From: Selenomonas sp. AE3005
GTDB lineage: Bacteria > Bacillota > Negativicutes > Selenomonadales > Selenomonadaceae
NCBI RefSeq assembly: GCF_905233635.1
Contig: NZ_CAJODG010000037.1
Span: 1 to 31,538 of the forward strand
Direction of reading: 5' to 3'
DNA: 31,538 nt
Position 1 is the first letter of the stretch. Each line of letters opens with the position of its first letter. A program made the translations under genes and the position numbers. The notes under the pieces were generated by a model. It was not told the DNA's origin. It did no database searches and saw only the letters and a program-made list of their open reading frames with translations. Positions 1-9,074 of the stretch are shown one piece after another.

Positions 1-605
1 GCCGTTTCATACCCCGGAAATCTAAACCGCACAAACCATTCCTTATACAAGTTTTCTGCCATTTGCTCTAAGATTTTTATGCGCTTATTGTTGTTGGCGA
101 TTAAATCATCATATTTAGCGAGAATAGACGTAATTTTATTTTGCATTTCAAGCGAAGGTATATCCACCTTCATTTTTCGTAAGGCAGTCAAACTAATAGT
201 CCGTTGAGCTGCTCCTATTGCTAATGTATCTGCTTGTGCATAAAACTCACGACTTAGCATAATATGATATAAAAATTTGGGAACAATCTTTTCTAAATTT
301 GGTCGTAATATAGCGATATGTCTTTGAAAGACAAATTTATCATCATTATCTATATAAACAGGTTTTCCAAACGTACCGACAACCGAATACAAAATATCAT
401 TTTTCTGCGGCTTTCTCTTTGTATCTAAACCATCATAATAATTATCTGGTACATACATCACATTAGAAAAATCTATCTTATTTAAGTTATCAATATTGGA
501 TATTGTAATAAATGGAATTCCCTTGTTTACCTTTGGAGGTGCTTGATGGTCACCATCAGAAATTGATACGCATATATCTTCAAGCCTTACTGTTTTCCAA
601 CTCAT
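1..605 (-). CDS. hsdS: Type I restriction enzyme specificity subunit HsdS (3' part missing)
   Basis: This is the DNA-recognition subunit of a type I restriction-modification complex. The first 201 residues are visible and run off the left edge of the window. They begin MSWKTVRLEDICVSISDG and include the usual target-recognition-domain features: a GxxFGKP-like stretch, an FQRHIAILRP segment, the AQRTISLTAL motif, and a helical spacer ending LANNNKRIKILEQ-like with EWFVRFRFPGYE. The pattern IPSLEMQNKITSILAKYDDLI is the classic end of the first recognition domain. The start overlaps the hsdM stop in an ATGA arrangement (ATG at 605-603, TGA at 604-602), so translation is coupled. The second recognition domain, and any hsdR, would lie beyond the window. 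HsdS genes are often recombined; completeness cannot be judged here. Confidence 0.93.
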   Translation of the reverse strand, partial: MSWKTVRLEDICVSISDGDHQAPPKVNKGIPFITISNIDNLNKIDFSNVMYVPDNYYDGLDTKRKPQKNDILYSVVGTFGKPVYIDNDDKFVFQRHIAILRPNLEKIVPKFLYHIMLSREFYAQADTLAIGAAQRTISLTALRKMKVDIPSLEMQNKITSILAKYDDLIANNNKRIKILEQMAENLYKEWFVRFRFPGYET

Positions 606-2620
606 ATCCCTAATCCCTTCAAATTGCTAAAAATATGCTCCATCAATTCATTGCTTTCATTTTGCAACGCAGATAATTCTTTATTCAGCCCCAGCATTTC
701 TTCCTTAAATTCTTCTTCACTCATCCCATCATCTTCCACGGCTACACCTACATATCGTCCGGCGTTGAGGGAATAGTCCTGGTCGATAATACCATCTTCG
801 CCTTCAAGTTTTGCAGCTTTGCACAAGCCAATTACATCCCGATATTTTCCTTCGGGGAATTTTTCTTTCAGCCACAGCAGATTATTCAGGTAGTATTTCA
901 CACCGTCCACCAGTTCCAGTCCATTAGCTATGCTTTCCTTGAAGGTCTGTACTTCCGTACTTTGTCCGCGTTTGACTTTACGGCTATTAATCCATTTATC
1001 GGCACGCGCAAATTCCTTGCGGTATTTATTTACCTTTTTCAGTTCACCATGCAGTAATTCAGCATTATGATTCGCCAAAACCATATCCAGCTTATCCAAG
1101 GCCCAAGTGAAATCTTCCTCTTTTTCTTCCTTTTCGTCCGTAACAGGTTTTTCCACCTCGAAGATAATATGACAGGGAGCTAAAGACTCTATCTGCTGAT
1201 TTAAGGCTGTTACCTGCTCGGTAAGGTTCCCCTCATATTCCTGCACCAGCTCCTTGAAGCTATCTTCATCACCGTGATACAGTTTGGTTATAATGCCTAG
1301 ATTTTTTATCTGTTCCTCGCTGAACTTGCGATGCGCTCTATCCACCTGTGTATAGACATTGCGGGCATCGATAAAGAGAATTTCATCCTTTTTGTCGCTA
1401 TGAGCCTTTTGTTTATCAAAAAACCATAATGTTGCTGGCAGAGTTACCGTATTGAACATATTGGAAGAAAGCGTCACCATCTGACTGATGATGCCTTCCT
1501 CAATCATCTTTTTCCGGATATCGTATTCACTGCCGGAGGCATCGGATGCAGAGTTTGCCATAACCAGCGCTGCCTTGCCTTTTTCATTTAAGGCGGTAGC
1601 AAAATGTCCAATCCATAAATAATTGGCATTCGGTACGGTTTCCTTTTTATCTGCTTTCTTCTTACTGGAACTGCTTTTTTTACGCGGGACACCATAGGTG
1701 TTAAAGCGCACATCATCTTTCACCCGGTCATAAGCCACTTCATCGACATTAAACGGCGGATTAGCCATAACATAATCAAACGCCCCTACGGCATTATGTG
1801 GGTCAGCATAAAAGCTATTGGCTTCTATGATATCGCCACGCACATTATTCAAGCGCAGGTTCATTTTTGCGAGTTTTACGGTGTCCGGTTCTTTTTCCAC
1901 ACCATAGCACCGAAAATTCATCATTTCCTCGTTGTCAGCGTTATGATTGTGCATGTAACGGGCTGCCTGTACAAACATACCGCCCGAACCGCAAGCCGGG
2001 TCTAAGAACTTCTTTTCTCCCCCCGGTTCCGGACTTAGTACCTCCACCATATAGCGGACAACAGTGGACGGTGTATAGAATGTGCCACCATCTTTCCCCT
2101 CTGCCAAGGCAAAATTTCCCAAGAAATACTCATAGATTTCGCCGAAGATATCCAACGTAGAGTTCTCCGGAATGTCCTTAAAAATCCGTACGATACGAGA
2201 TAAAAGTTCAGGCTCTTCATCTGGTACGAGCTGTTCATATACATCCTTCGGCAATACATCCATCAAGGATGGATTGTACATTTCAATGGCTTCCATTGCC
2301 TCTTTTACCAGTTTCGCCTTGTTGGCATCATCCGGCGCATCATTGATAAAATCATAATAGGCTTCTTCTGGCAGATAGAAACCACACTTTTCCGTAGCTA
2401 TCTCTATAAATGTCTTTTCCCTACGGCCACCCTTTAACTTCTCGTATTCGTCCTCTATTTCCTGCTTATGCTGCTTGAATAAAATATCAGCATAACGCAA
2501 GAAAATAAGTCCCAGTATCGGTTGACCGTATTTATTCGCTGCCAAATGCGCCCCGGAGCGAAGCACATCTGCTGCATGCCACAAATCATCTTTAAGTTTT
2601 TTTAATTCCAAATCCGTCAT
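602..2620 (-). CDS. hsdM: Type I restriction-modification methyltransferase subunit HsdM
   Basis: This is the N6-adenine DNA methyltransferase subunit of the type I system, working with HsdS (sequence choice) and HsdR (cleavage, not in the window). The 672 aa include the four-helix N-terminal domain of HsdM (roughly residues 5-145), the SAM-binding motif DPACGSGGMF at 207-216 and the catalytic NPPFN at 287-291. A lysine/serine-rich insert follows near residue 315, and a helical C-terminal extension after about 480 is longer than in minimal HsdM proteins. The start has a GAAGGG ribosome site. It lies 25 nt after the preceding AlbA_2/ATPase gene and overlaps hsdS by 4 nt, so all three look like one operon. 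Motifs are intact, so the enzyme is probably active. Confidence 0.95.
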   Translation of the reverse strand: MTDLELKKLKDDLWHAADVLRSGAHLAANKYGQPILGLIFLRYADILFKQHKQEIEDEYEKLKGGRREKTFIEIATEKCGFYLPEEAYYDFINDAPDDANKAKLVKEAMEAIEMYNPSLMDVLPKDVYEQLVPDEEPELLSRIVRIFKDIPENSTLDIFGEIYEYFLGNFALAEGKDGGTFYTPSTVVRYMVEVLSPEPGGEKKFLDPACGSGGMFVQAARYMHNHNADNEEMMNFRCYGVEKEPDTVKLAKMNLRLNNVRGDIIEANSFYADPHNAVGAFDYVMANPPFNVDEVAYDRVKDDVRFNTYGVPRKKSSSSKKKADKKETVPNANYLWIGHFATALNEKGKAALVMANSASDASGSEYDIRKKMIEEGIISQMVTLSSNMFNTVTLPATLWFFDKQKAHSDKKDEILFIDARNVYTQVDRAHRKFSEEQIKNLGIITKLYHGDEDSFKELVQEYEGNLTEQVTALNQQIESLAPCHIIFEVEKPVTDEKEEKEEDFTWALDKLDMVLANHNAELLHGELKKVNKYRKEFARADKWINSRKVKRGQSTEVQTFKESIANGLELVDGVKYYLNNLLWLKEKFPEGKYRDVIGLCKAAKLEGEDGIIDQDYSLNAGRYVGVAVEDDGMSEEEFKEEMLGLNKELSALQNESNELMEHIFSNLKGLGI

Positions 2621-2645
2621 ATTATTTTCCCTTCAATTTTTTTAT

Positions 2646-4094
2646 TTAAATATTCCGCCGATATTTTTGCTTATGACTCTGCGGCTGCTCCGGTATGGTC
2701 ATGGATAGCAGTCCCGCCTCCAGCATCGGCTTTACATAGTGCTGCATAACGTAACCTACAGTCTTTACGCCTAAGAATTTTGCAATTTCTGCCCGACTGC
2801 GGGGTTCGCTGCAGAAGTTCAGTAATTCCTGCTGGCGTTTATCCTCTACGTTTTTCCGTTGTACTTCTTCACCTGTTTTCTTATAGAAAGTCACCACAAA
2901 AGTACCGCGCTTATCTTCCAGCCTTGCTGGCGGCAAGCCAAATCTTGACAATTCCTTCTCTATAATAGGAATTCCCGAATAGCGGTTTTCTGTTATTTGC
3001 AAGGTTTCCAACGCCGAAGCCAGCACCGGATTACGGGTATCCGGCTGTACCTTGCCCAACTGGTCAACGGTTATACGCCCATATATGCCGCCAGGACTTC
3101 TTATCTCCATCCGGTCGGCAAAGAGCTGAATTTGGATTGGCATACCTTCTGTGTGAATGCTGTAATCCCGATGAACCAAGGCATTGAGGATAGCTTCGCG
3201 AACTGCCGTCATGGGATATTCTGTTTTATCCTCGCGCTTACCAGTTTCCTCATTGATAATCGTCTTGCTTTTGATATTACGGCGCACAAATTGCAGAGAA
3301 CGCTCCAAAATTTGCGAAATATCTCCCTCAATACGCTCATTATCCAAAAAGCGCTCCCCTTCCGTTCCCAAATCGCTGATACGCAAACCAGGAACCACCG
3401 TGGCTATCACACAAAGCTGCGGATAATAAGCCTGTGGGTAAAGGCCAAACAGCAGGGCCGCACATAAGGTAATCTTATCCCCCAAAGTAATGCTCATTAA
3501 ATCCTGAATTTGTTCGTCCGTTAATTGTGAGAGATTTGGCTTGCCCAAACGCAGACGATGAATATAATCAGCCAGCTTATTCTTGTCCAGCGACTCCAAT
3601 GACATACGATTAGCCACTCGCACCTCATCCTGATACTTCCGCCGGAAAGCTTCATAGCTGTATATTTCATATTCCGTCATAGGTTCATCACTATCCCCTA
3701 CCCGTACATAGGAACCCTTTATCCGCCCCATGCCACGATAGTAACAAGGTCGTTCCGCAATATCCAAAGCCGGTATCTCCGCCGCTACAAAAGATTTGCC
3801 ATCTATCTCCGCTACGGTCAACACCGGACGAACCACCGGTTCCATCTGCAAACATTGCGCATTGATTTGCTTTTGGATATCCTGCGCATCATATACACCT
3901 ACCGGTTCATATCCCTTGCTTTCATCTATGCCAAAAAGAATGGTGCCTCCTACATCCTGATTGGAAAAACTCGACAATGTATCATATAACCGCTTGGGAC
4001 ACCCCATATGGGCAGCTTTCAGTTCCAAAGATTGCGATTCATAACGCAATTTTTGAACAGACTTCACCATTTCTTGCAGTTCTTCTCTTGTCAT
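2646..4094 (-). CDS. AlbA_2 (Schlafen-like) DNA-binding domain plus HATPase protein, first gene of the hsd operon
   Basis: The 482-aa protein has an N-terminal AlbA_2/Schlafen-type domain (about residues 15-130; KLRYESQSLELKAA and GGTILFGIDE are typical). A GHKL ATPase-like domain of the HATPase_c_4 type follows around 290-390 (REAILNALVHRDYS, MEIRSPGG), and a winged-helix-like C-terminus lies near 425-475. Such proteins are often labelled transcriptional regulator, RNA-binding or RecG-like and are frequent accessory genes in restriction-modification and other defence loci; their biochemical role is not settled. It is the first gene after the promoter at 4184-4212, so it may regulate or modulate the hsd genes behind it, but that is inference. 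The start ATG has an AGAGGA site 8 nt upstream inside a repeated AT-rich leader. Confidence 0.85.
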   Translation of the reverse strand: MTREELQEMVKSVQKLRYESQSLELKAAHMGCPKRLYDTLSSFSNQDVGGTILFGIDESKGYEPVGVYDAQDIQKQINAQCLQMEPVVRPVLTVAEIDGKSFVAAEIPALDIAERPCYYRGMGRIKGSYVRVGDSDEPMTEYEIYSYEAFRRKYQDEVRVANRMSLESLDKNKLADYIHRLRLGKPNLSQLTDEQIQDLMSITLGDKITLCAALLFGLYPQAYYPQLCVIATVVPGLRISDLGTEGERFLDNERIEGDISQILERSLQFVRRNIKSKTIINEETGKREDKTEYPMTAVREAILNALVHRDYSIHTEGMPIQIQLFADRMEIRSPGGIYGRITVDQLGKVQPDTRNPVLASALETLQITENRYSGIPIIEKELSRFGLPPARLEDKRGTFVVTFYKKTGEEVQRKNVEDKRQQELLNFCSEPRSRAEIAKFLGVKTVGYVMQHYVKPMLEAGLLSMTIPEQPQSHKQKYRRNI

Positions 4095-4200
4095 TTTATA
4101 TTTCCTCTTTATATTTCATCTTTACTCTTTATGTTTCTCTTTATATTTTAGCTTATTATTTACACTTTCTCTTTATATTTCACATTTTACATTTCATATT
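4095..4200 (-). repeat. Degenerate AAATATAAAGAG repeats in the hsd operon leader
   Basis: On the minus strand the leader between the promoter and the first hsd-operon gene is almost pure A/G/T. It repeats AAATATAAAGAG or close variants (AACATAAAGAG, AAGTGTAAATAA) about four to six times. The last copy supplies the ribosome-binding AGAGGA before the start codon. Each copy carries a pseudo Shine-Dalgarno, AAAGAG. Periodicity is irregular, so this is an old or drifting tandem array rather than a perfect one. Confidence 0.6.
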
Positions 4201-4212
4201 TATATTTGTCAA
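4184..4212 (-). promoter_or_regulatory. Sigma-70 type promoter of the hsd operon
   Basis: On the minus strand a perfect -35 box TTGACA (4212-4207) is followed by 17 nt and a -10 box TAAAAT (4189-4184). Transcription would start near 4177 and run through the repeated leader into the AlbA_2/ATPase gene. It lies just after the hem operon terminator, so the two operons are separated. Confidence 0.7.
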
Positions 4213-4235
4213 TTTTATATTTTTCCATTCATAAA

Positions 4236-4272
4236 AAGGCTTGACCAGTCAATTTTTGACAGGTCAAGCCTT
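4236..4272 (-). terminator. Rho-independent terminator of the hem operon
   Basis: An 11-bp perfect stem (AAGGCTTGACC with GGTCAAGCCTT) is extended, after an A-A mismatch, by GTCAA/TTGAC around a TTT loop. On the minus strand it is followed by five T. It sits 15 nt after the hemL stop codon. It contains the TTGACCAGTCAA variant of the palindrome discussed in the findings. Confidence 0.9.
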
Positions 4273-4287
4273 ACTATTATCGTTATT

Positions 4288-5607
4288 TTATTTTCCCATA
4301 GCCGCCACAGCTGCAAATGCTTTTTCTGCCGCTGCAATGGTTCTGTCTATATCCTCGTCCGTATGGGCACCGCTCATAAAGAGGGTTTCAAACTGGGACG
4401 GGGCAAGGTAGATGCCCTGTTCGAGCATGGCCTTGAACCAGACCTTGAATTTTTCCTGGTCGGCATTGCAGGAGTCCTCGTAGTTCAGCACATCTTTTTC
4501 GCTGAAGAAGATACCGAACATGGAGCCAGCCTGATGAGCCTGAATGGCCACGCCTGCGGCTTTGGCTTTTTCCTGCCAGCCGAGGAGCAGTTTCTTCGTT
4601 TTTAAGGTCAGTTCACGGCTGTAATCAGCCTTGCCTTCTTCCGGCTCGGCAGTAATAATCTGTAATGTCGCGAGGCCTGCCGTCATAGCCAGCGGATTAC
4701 CGGAAAGCGTGCCAGCCTGATATACCGGGCCGGACGGTGACACCTGCGCCATGATATCCTTGCGGCCGCCATAAGCAGCTACAGGCAGGCCGCCGCCGAT
4801 TATTTTGCCCAGGCAGGTCAAATCCGGCGTAATACCGTAGGCGGCCTGTGCGCCGCCCAGGGACGCGCGGAAACCGCACATAACCTCATCAAAAATCAAC
4901 AGCGCACCGTGTTTTTCCGTAAGGTCACGGAGTTTTCTAAGGTAGCCCTGCTTCGGCAGAACGAGCCCCATATTGCCAGCTACCGGCTCCACGATAACCG
5001 CAGCCACTTCGTCCCCGACTTCTTCCATCACTTTCGTAATGGCCTCTTCGTCATTATAGGGTACGGAAATCGTATCCTGTGCCGTGCCCTTCGTCACGCC
5101 CGGCGAACTCGGCACGCCGAATGTGGCCATACCGGAACCGGCATTGACGAGCAGGCTGTCGCTGTGACCATGGTAGCAGCCGATAAATTTGACAATCTTT
5201 TCCCGGCCCGTATAGCCACGGGCCAAACGCAAGGCACTCATAGTGGCCTCGGTACCGGAGTTGACCATGCGGATGGTTTCGATGGACGGATAAACCTCCA
5301 TCACGAGCTTGGCCAGTTCCGATTCAATGCAGGTCGGTGCGCCGTAGCTGGTGCCACGGGTTGCTGCCTCCTGCAGGGCTTTTACAACTTTCGGATGAGC
5401 GTGTCCCACAACCATCGGCCCCCAGGAACCAACATAGTCGATGTATTCATTGCCGTCAATATCGTAAATCTTATCGCCTAAAGCATGGTCGATAAACGGC
5501 GGATTGCAGTCCACGCTCTTATAGGAACGCACGGGGCTGTTGACACCGCCGGGCATAAGTTCTTTGGCCTCAGCAAAGGCAGCGGCGGATTTTGCAAGAT
5601 TCAGCAT
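4288..5607 (-). CDS. hemL: Glutamate-1-semialdehyde 2,1-aminomutase HemL
   Basis: This PLP enzyme converts glutamate-1-semialdehyde to 5-aminolevulinate, completing the C5 route begun by HemA. It is a class-III aminotransferase fold of 439 aa, normal length. The PLP lysine is in CLGKIIGGGLPV (K268), with IFDEVMCGFR carrying the cofactor-contacting Asp and NSGTEATMSALRLAR at the phosphate-binding turn. I start at ATG 5607 rather than an in-frame ATG 21 nt upstream: a strong AAGGAGGAG site lies 5 nt before 5607, and the ATG shares one base with the hemB stop (TGATG), indicating coupled translation. It is the last gene of the hem operon and is followed by a terminator. Confidence 0.97.
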   Translation of the reverse strand: MLNLAKSAAAFAEAKELMPGGVNSPVRSYKSVDCNPPFIDHALGDKIYDIDGNEYIDYVGSWGPMVVGHAHPKVVKALQEAATRGTSYGAPTCIESELAKLVMEVYPSIETIRMVNSGTEATMSALRLARGYTGREKIVKFIGCYHGHSDSLLVNAGSGMATFGVPSSPGVTKGTAQDTISVPYNDEEAITKVMEEVGDEVAAVIVEPVAGNMGLVLPKQGYLRKLRDLTEKHGALLIFDEVMCGFRASLGGAQAAYGITPDLTCLGKIIGGGLPVAAYGGRKDIMAQVSPSGPVYQAGTLSGNPLAMTAGLATLQIITAEPEEGKADYSRELTLKTKKLLLGWQEKAKAAGVAIQAHQAGSMFGIFFSEKDVLNYEDSCNADQEKFKVWFKAMLEQGIYLAPSQFETLFMSGAHTDEDIDRTIAAAEKAFAAVAAMGK

Positions 5608-6587
5608 CAATTCTCCTCCTTCAGCCAACGGGCCACGTCCATAGCATGGTAAGTGATGATGATATCTGCCCCGGCACGTTTCATGGACAGCAGCGTTTCC
5701 ATGACAATGCGCTTTTCATCAATCCAGCCGTTTTTCGCAGCCGCCTTGACCATCGCATATTCACCGCTGACGTTGTAAACAGCTACCGGATGATGAATAT
5801 GGTCACGCACCTGACGCACAATATCCAAATAAGCCAGTGCCGGTTTTACCATGATGATATCAGCACCTTCGGCAATATCGAGATCCACTTCTTTGATAGC
5901 CTCGTGGGCATTAGCCGGGTCCATCTGATACTGACGGCGGTCACCGAAAGCCGGTGCGCTGTCAGCAGCATCACGGAAAGGCCCATAGTAGCCGGAGGCG
6001 TATTTGACTGCATAGCTCATAATGGAGACATTCTGGAATCCATTTTCATCCAAAGCCTCGCGGATAGCCGCCACACGGCCGTCCATCATATCGGACGGCG
6101 CGATGATATCCACACCGCACTGTGCCTGCGACACGGCCACCTTCTGCAAAAGTTTCAAGGTTTTGTCATTGTCCACATAATGGCCTTCGAGATGGCCGCA
6201 GTGGCCGTGGTCAGTGTATTCGCACATGCAGACGTCACCGACAATCATGAGTTCCGGCACTTCAGCTTTGATGGCTTTAATGGCACGCTGTACAGGGCTT
6301 GTCATATCCCAGGCACTGCTGCCATCGGCGTCCTTATATTCGGGAATGCCGAAAACTTCCACGGACGGAATGCCCAGTTCCCAGCATTCCCTGGCCGTCT
6401 TGACGGCCTCATCCACAGACAGATGGAAACAGCCCGGCATTGAGGGAATTTCCTCGTGGACGCCCTCACCCGGCACGACAAACAGCGGATAGACAAAGTC
6501 CTTCACCGACAGGCTGGTTTCCCTGACCATGGCACGCATGGCCGGGCTGATACGCATACGGCGCGGACGGAGTTTCTGTTCATACAT
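5607..6587 (-). CDS. hemB: Delta-aminolevulinic acid dehydratase (porphobilinogen synthase) HemB
   Basis: This enzyme condenses two 5-aminolevulinate molecules to porphobilinogen in the cytoplasm. The 326 aa include both Schiff-base lysines (K195 in SYAVKYASGYYGPF, K248 in IIMVKPALAY) and the three-cysteine zinc site C120/C122/C130 (CMCEYTDHGHCGH), so it is the zinc-dependent type. The longest reading frame would add 27 residues unlike any HemB N-terminus. I use ATG 6587, which starts MYEQKLRPRRMR and has AGGAGATG upstream. It lies 16 nt after cobA-hemD and overlaps hemL by one base. Confidence 0.97.
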   Translation of the reverse strand: MYEQKLRPRRMRISPAMRAMVRETSLSVKDFVYPLFVVPGEGVHEEIPSMPGCFHLSVDEAVKTARECWELGIPSVEVFGIPEYKDADGSSAWDMTSPVQRAIKAIKAEVPELMIVGDVCMCEYTDHGHCGHLEGHYVDNDKTLKLLQKVAVSQAQCGVDIIAPSDMMDGRVAAIREALDENGFQNVSIMSYAVKYASGYYGPFRDAADSAPAFGDRRQYQMDPANAHEAIKEVDLDIAEGADIIMVKPALAYLDIVRQVRDHIHHPVAVYNVSGEYAMVKAAAKNGWIDEKRIVMETLLSMKRAGADIIITYHAMDVARWLKEEN

Positions 6588-6603
6588 AATATAACATCTC
6601 CTA

Positions 6604-8112
6604 TTATTTACAGATGGCCTCCACAAGACCATCAATGGTGTATTCTTTAGCGACAATATCCGGCTCAATGCCTAAGGATTTGGCCGTATCAGCCGTAACG
6701 GGGCCGATGCAGGCGGTCTTTACGTCCCTCAGGAAATCTGCCGAGCCGATAATCTTGACGAGATTTTTAACGGTGGACGAGCTGGTGAAGGTCACCATAT
6801 CAATGCTGCCTGCCAACAATTCTGAAACCAGTGCTTCGCTGTCGGCAGCGGCACAAACGGTACGGTAGGCAGGAACGACCTCTACCTCTGCCCCCATCTC
6901 CCGAAGTTTTTCCGGCAGTATTTCCCGGGCTTCCTCAGCTCTGGGCAACAGGATTTTCGCATGGGGCGGCAATTTGCCCTTCATGGCTTCGATAATGCCC
7001 TCAGCGCGGTATTCGCCGGGGATAACATCAGCCACCAGACCATATTTTTTCAGCTCAGCCGCCGTAGCCGAACCGATAGCGGCAATTTTGGCATAGCCCA
7101 GAGCACGGGCATCTTTGCCTGCCTGCAGCAACCGTGCAAAGAAATGTTTTACACCATTGGCGCTGGTGAACATCAGCCAATGGTAATCCTGTACATGGTC
7201 AATAGCCTGATCAAGCGCTGCATATAAATCTTTAGGGTCAATGATTTCAATCGCCGGAACCTCGATGACCTCGGCGCCTAAGTTTTCCAGTTTTGCTGTG
7301 AGTTTTGATGCCTGACTGCGTGCCCTTGTTACGAGAATCCGCTTGCCGAACAGGGGACGCTGGGCGAGATTGTCAAACCATTGCAGACTGTCACGCAGTT
7401 TCACGACTTCACCGACGATAAAGATAGCCGGCGGTTTAATACCGTTTTTCGCTACATCTTCGGCAGCCTTGCCCACCGTGGTAATCAGGGTACGCTGTTC
7501 CGGTTTGGTGCCCCAGCGGATTACGGCCGCCGGTGTATCGGCACTGCGTCCGTTCTCAATCAGCTTGCTCGTGATGTGCGGCAGATTGGCCACGCCCATC
7601 AGGAACACGAGCGTATCCACGCCCATAGCGAGGTGTTCCCAACGCATATTGCTTTCCCCTTTGGTGGGGTCTTCATGACCTGTCACCACAGCAAAAGAAG
7701 TAGCTACCGCCCGGTGGGTTACAGGTATGCCGGCATAGGCAGGAACAGAAATTGCCGAGGTTATACCCGGCACGATTTCAAAGGGCAGATTGTTTTGCCG
7801 CAGGAGCAATCCTTCTTCGCCGCCGCGTCCAAACACAAAGGGGTCACCGCCCTTAAGGCGCACCACACACTTGCCTTCTTTGGCTTTATCCACCAAAAGC
7901 TGGTTGATATCTTCCTGTTTCATGGTGTGATTGCTGGAGGCCTTGCCCACATAGATGTATTCAGCGTTCTCCGGCGCCCAGCGCAAAATGCGGTCATCCG
8001 CCAGACGGTCATAAACAACTACATCCGCCATTTTCAGGCAATCCACAGCCTTCATGCTGATGAGCCGGTAATCTCCCGGGCCTGCGCCTACTAAATAAAC
8101 CATTCCTGCCAT
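6604..8112 (-). CDS. cobA-hemD: Fused uroporphyrinogen-III C-methyltransferase / uroporphyrinogen-III synthase (CobA-HemD)
   Basis: This bifunctional 502-aa protein has an N-terminal SAM-dependent methyltransferase (about 1-245; VGAGPGD, VVYDRL, VRLKGGDPFVFGRGGEE) that makes precorrin-2. Its C-terminal uroporphyrinogen-III synthase (about 255-500) closes hydroxymethylbilane and begins LFGKRILVTRARSQASKL. The fusion is common in Firmicutes and places the heme and siroheme/cobalamin branch point in one polypeptide. SirC at the head of the operon uses its product. Start ATG 8112 has GGGATG upstream; a second in-frame ATG nine bases later (MVYLVGAGPG) is a reasonable alternative. It lies 20 nt after hemC. 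Confidence 0.96.
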   Translation of the reverse strand: MAGMVYLVGAGPGDYRLISMKAVDCLKMADVVVYDRLADDRILRWAPENAEYIYVGKASSNHTMKQEDINQLLVDKAKEGKCVVRLKGGDPFVFGRGGEEGLLLRQNNLPFEIVPGITSAISVPAYAGIPVTHRAVATSFAVVTGHEDPTKGESNMRWEHLAMGVDTLVFLMGVANLPHITSKLIENGRSADTPAAVIRWGTKPEQRTLITTVGKAAEDVAKNGIKPPAIFIVGEVVKLRDSLQWFDNLAQRPLFGKRILVTRARSQASKLTAKLENLGAEVIEVPAIEIIDPKDLYAALDQAIDHVQDYHWLMFTSANGVKHFFARLLQAGKDARALGYAKIAAIGSATAAELKKYGLVADVIPGEYRAEGIIEAMKGKLPPHAKILLPRAEEAREILPEKLREMGAEVEVVPAYRTVCAAADSEALVSELLAGSIDMVTFTSSSTVKNLVKIIGSADFLRDVKTACIGPVTADTAKSLGIEPDIVAKEYTIDGLVEAICK

Positions 8113-8132
8113 ATATTGTCATCCCTTTTCTA

Positions 8133-9074
8133 TTAGTTCTGCAATAAACCGATTTCCTGTAAAATTTCCTCGCCGCCGGCTGCCAGCAGTTTTTCTGCCA
8201 GTTCCACGCCTAAGGCCTCAGCCTCACAGGCCTTGCCGCTGATTTTATCACGGTAGAGCCGCTGGCCGTCCAGCGAGGCAATCACAGCCTCCACCACGAT
8301 ATGCTCAGGCTGGCTGTCAGGCACAGCATAAACCCCTACCGGCACCTGACAGCCACCCTCAACGCGGCCCAGGAAGGCGCGTTCTGCCCGGGTACACTGC
8401 ACTGTAGCCTCATCATTGAGGAAGGCCAGCAATTCCCGCATGTCCGTATCGTCCGCCCGGGTTTCAATAGCCAGCGCGCCCTGTCCGACAGCCGGCAGTA
8501 CCATTTCCCGTGGCAGCACCTCGGTAATGCGGTCACCAAAGCCCAAGCGTTTCAGACCGGCTACGGCTAAGATGATGGCCGCAAAATTTTCACTTTCCAG
8601 TTTGGCCAGACGCGTATTCACATTGCCCCGTAAATCACAGATATTTAAATCCGGCCGAACATGCAAAAGCTGCGCCTTACGGCGCAGACTGGAAGTTCCT
8701 ACTTTTGCTCCCTGAGGTAAATTCTCCAGGGTTTTAAACTCGGGGCTAACCACTGCGTCACCGGGGTCAAAGCGTTTGGTCACTGCCGTCAGGCACAAGC
8801 CTGCCGGCAGTTCCGTGGGCATATCCTTCAGGCTGTGTACAGCCAGGTCAATACCGCCTGAGAGCATATCCATTTCGAGCTCCTTGGTAAAGAGCCCCTT
8901 ACCGCCGATTTTTGCCAAGGGAGCGTCAAGAATCTTATCTCCCTTGGTGGTCATCTTCTTTAACTCCACCTTGAGGCCCGGATACTGCTCTTCCAAGCGG
9001 CTCTGTATATATTCAGCCTGCCATAAAGCCAGCTTACTGCTCCGCGTACCGATAACGATTGTGTCTTTCTTCAC
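8133..9074 (-). CDS. hemC: Porphobilinogen deaminase (hydroxymethylbilane synthase) HemC
   Basis: This enzyme polymerises four porphobilinogen units into hydroxymethylbilane. The 313 aa match the family length. The N-terminus reads IVIGTRSSKLALWQAE, the catalytic Asp is D84 in HSLKDMP, and the dipyrromethane cofactor is attached to C242 in GGCQVPVG. VLPAVGQGALAIE is also a family signature. The start lies inside the 3' end of hemA (41-nt overlap), so translation is probably coupled. Confidence 0.97.
   Translation of the reverse strand: MKKDTIVIGTRSSKLALWQAEYIQSRLEEQYPGLKVELKKMTTKGDKILDAPLAKIGGKGLFTKELEMDMLSGGIDLAVHSLKDMPTELPAGLCLTAVTKRFDPGDAVVSPEFKTLENLPQGAKVGTSSLRRKAQLLHVRPDLNICDLRGNVNTRLAKLESENFAAIILAVAGLKRLGFGDRITEVLPREMVLPAVGQGALAIETRADDTDMRELLAFLNDEATVQCTRAERAFLGRVEGGCQVPVGVYAVPDSQPEHIVVEAVIASLDGQRLYRDKISGKACEAEALGVELAEKLLAAGGEEILQEIGLLQN

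Noticed and set aside
1650..1700. Lysine/serine-rich insert in hsdM as a possible frameshift scar
   Set aside because: The frame stays open and conserved motifs lie on both sides in phase, so it is a normal variable loop.
5592..6443. Plus-strand frame (283 aa) opposite hemB
   Set aside because: Antisense shadow of a highly conserved gene; no family features.
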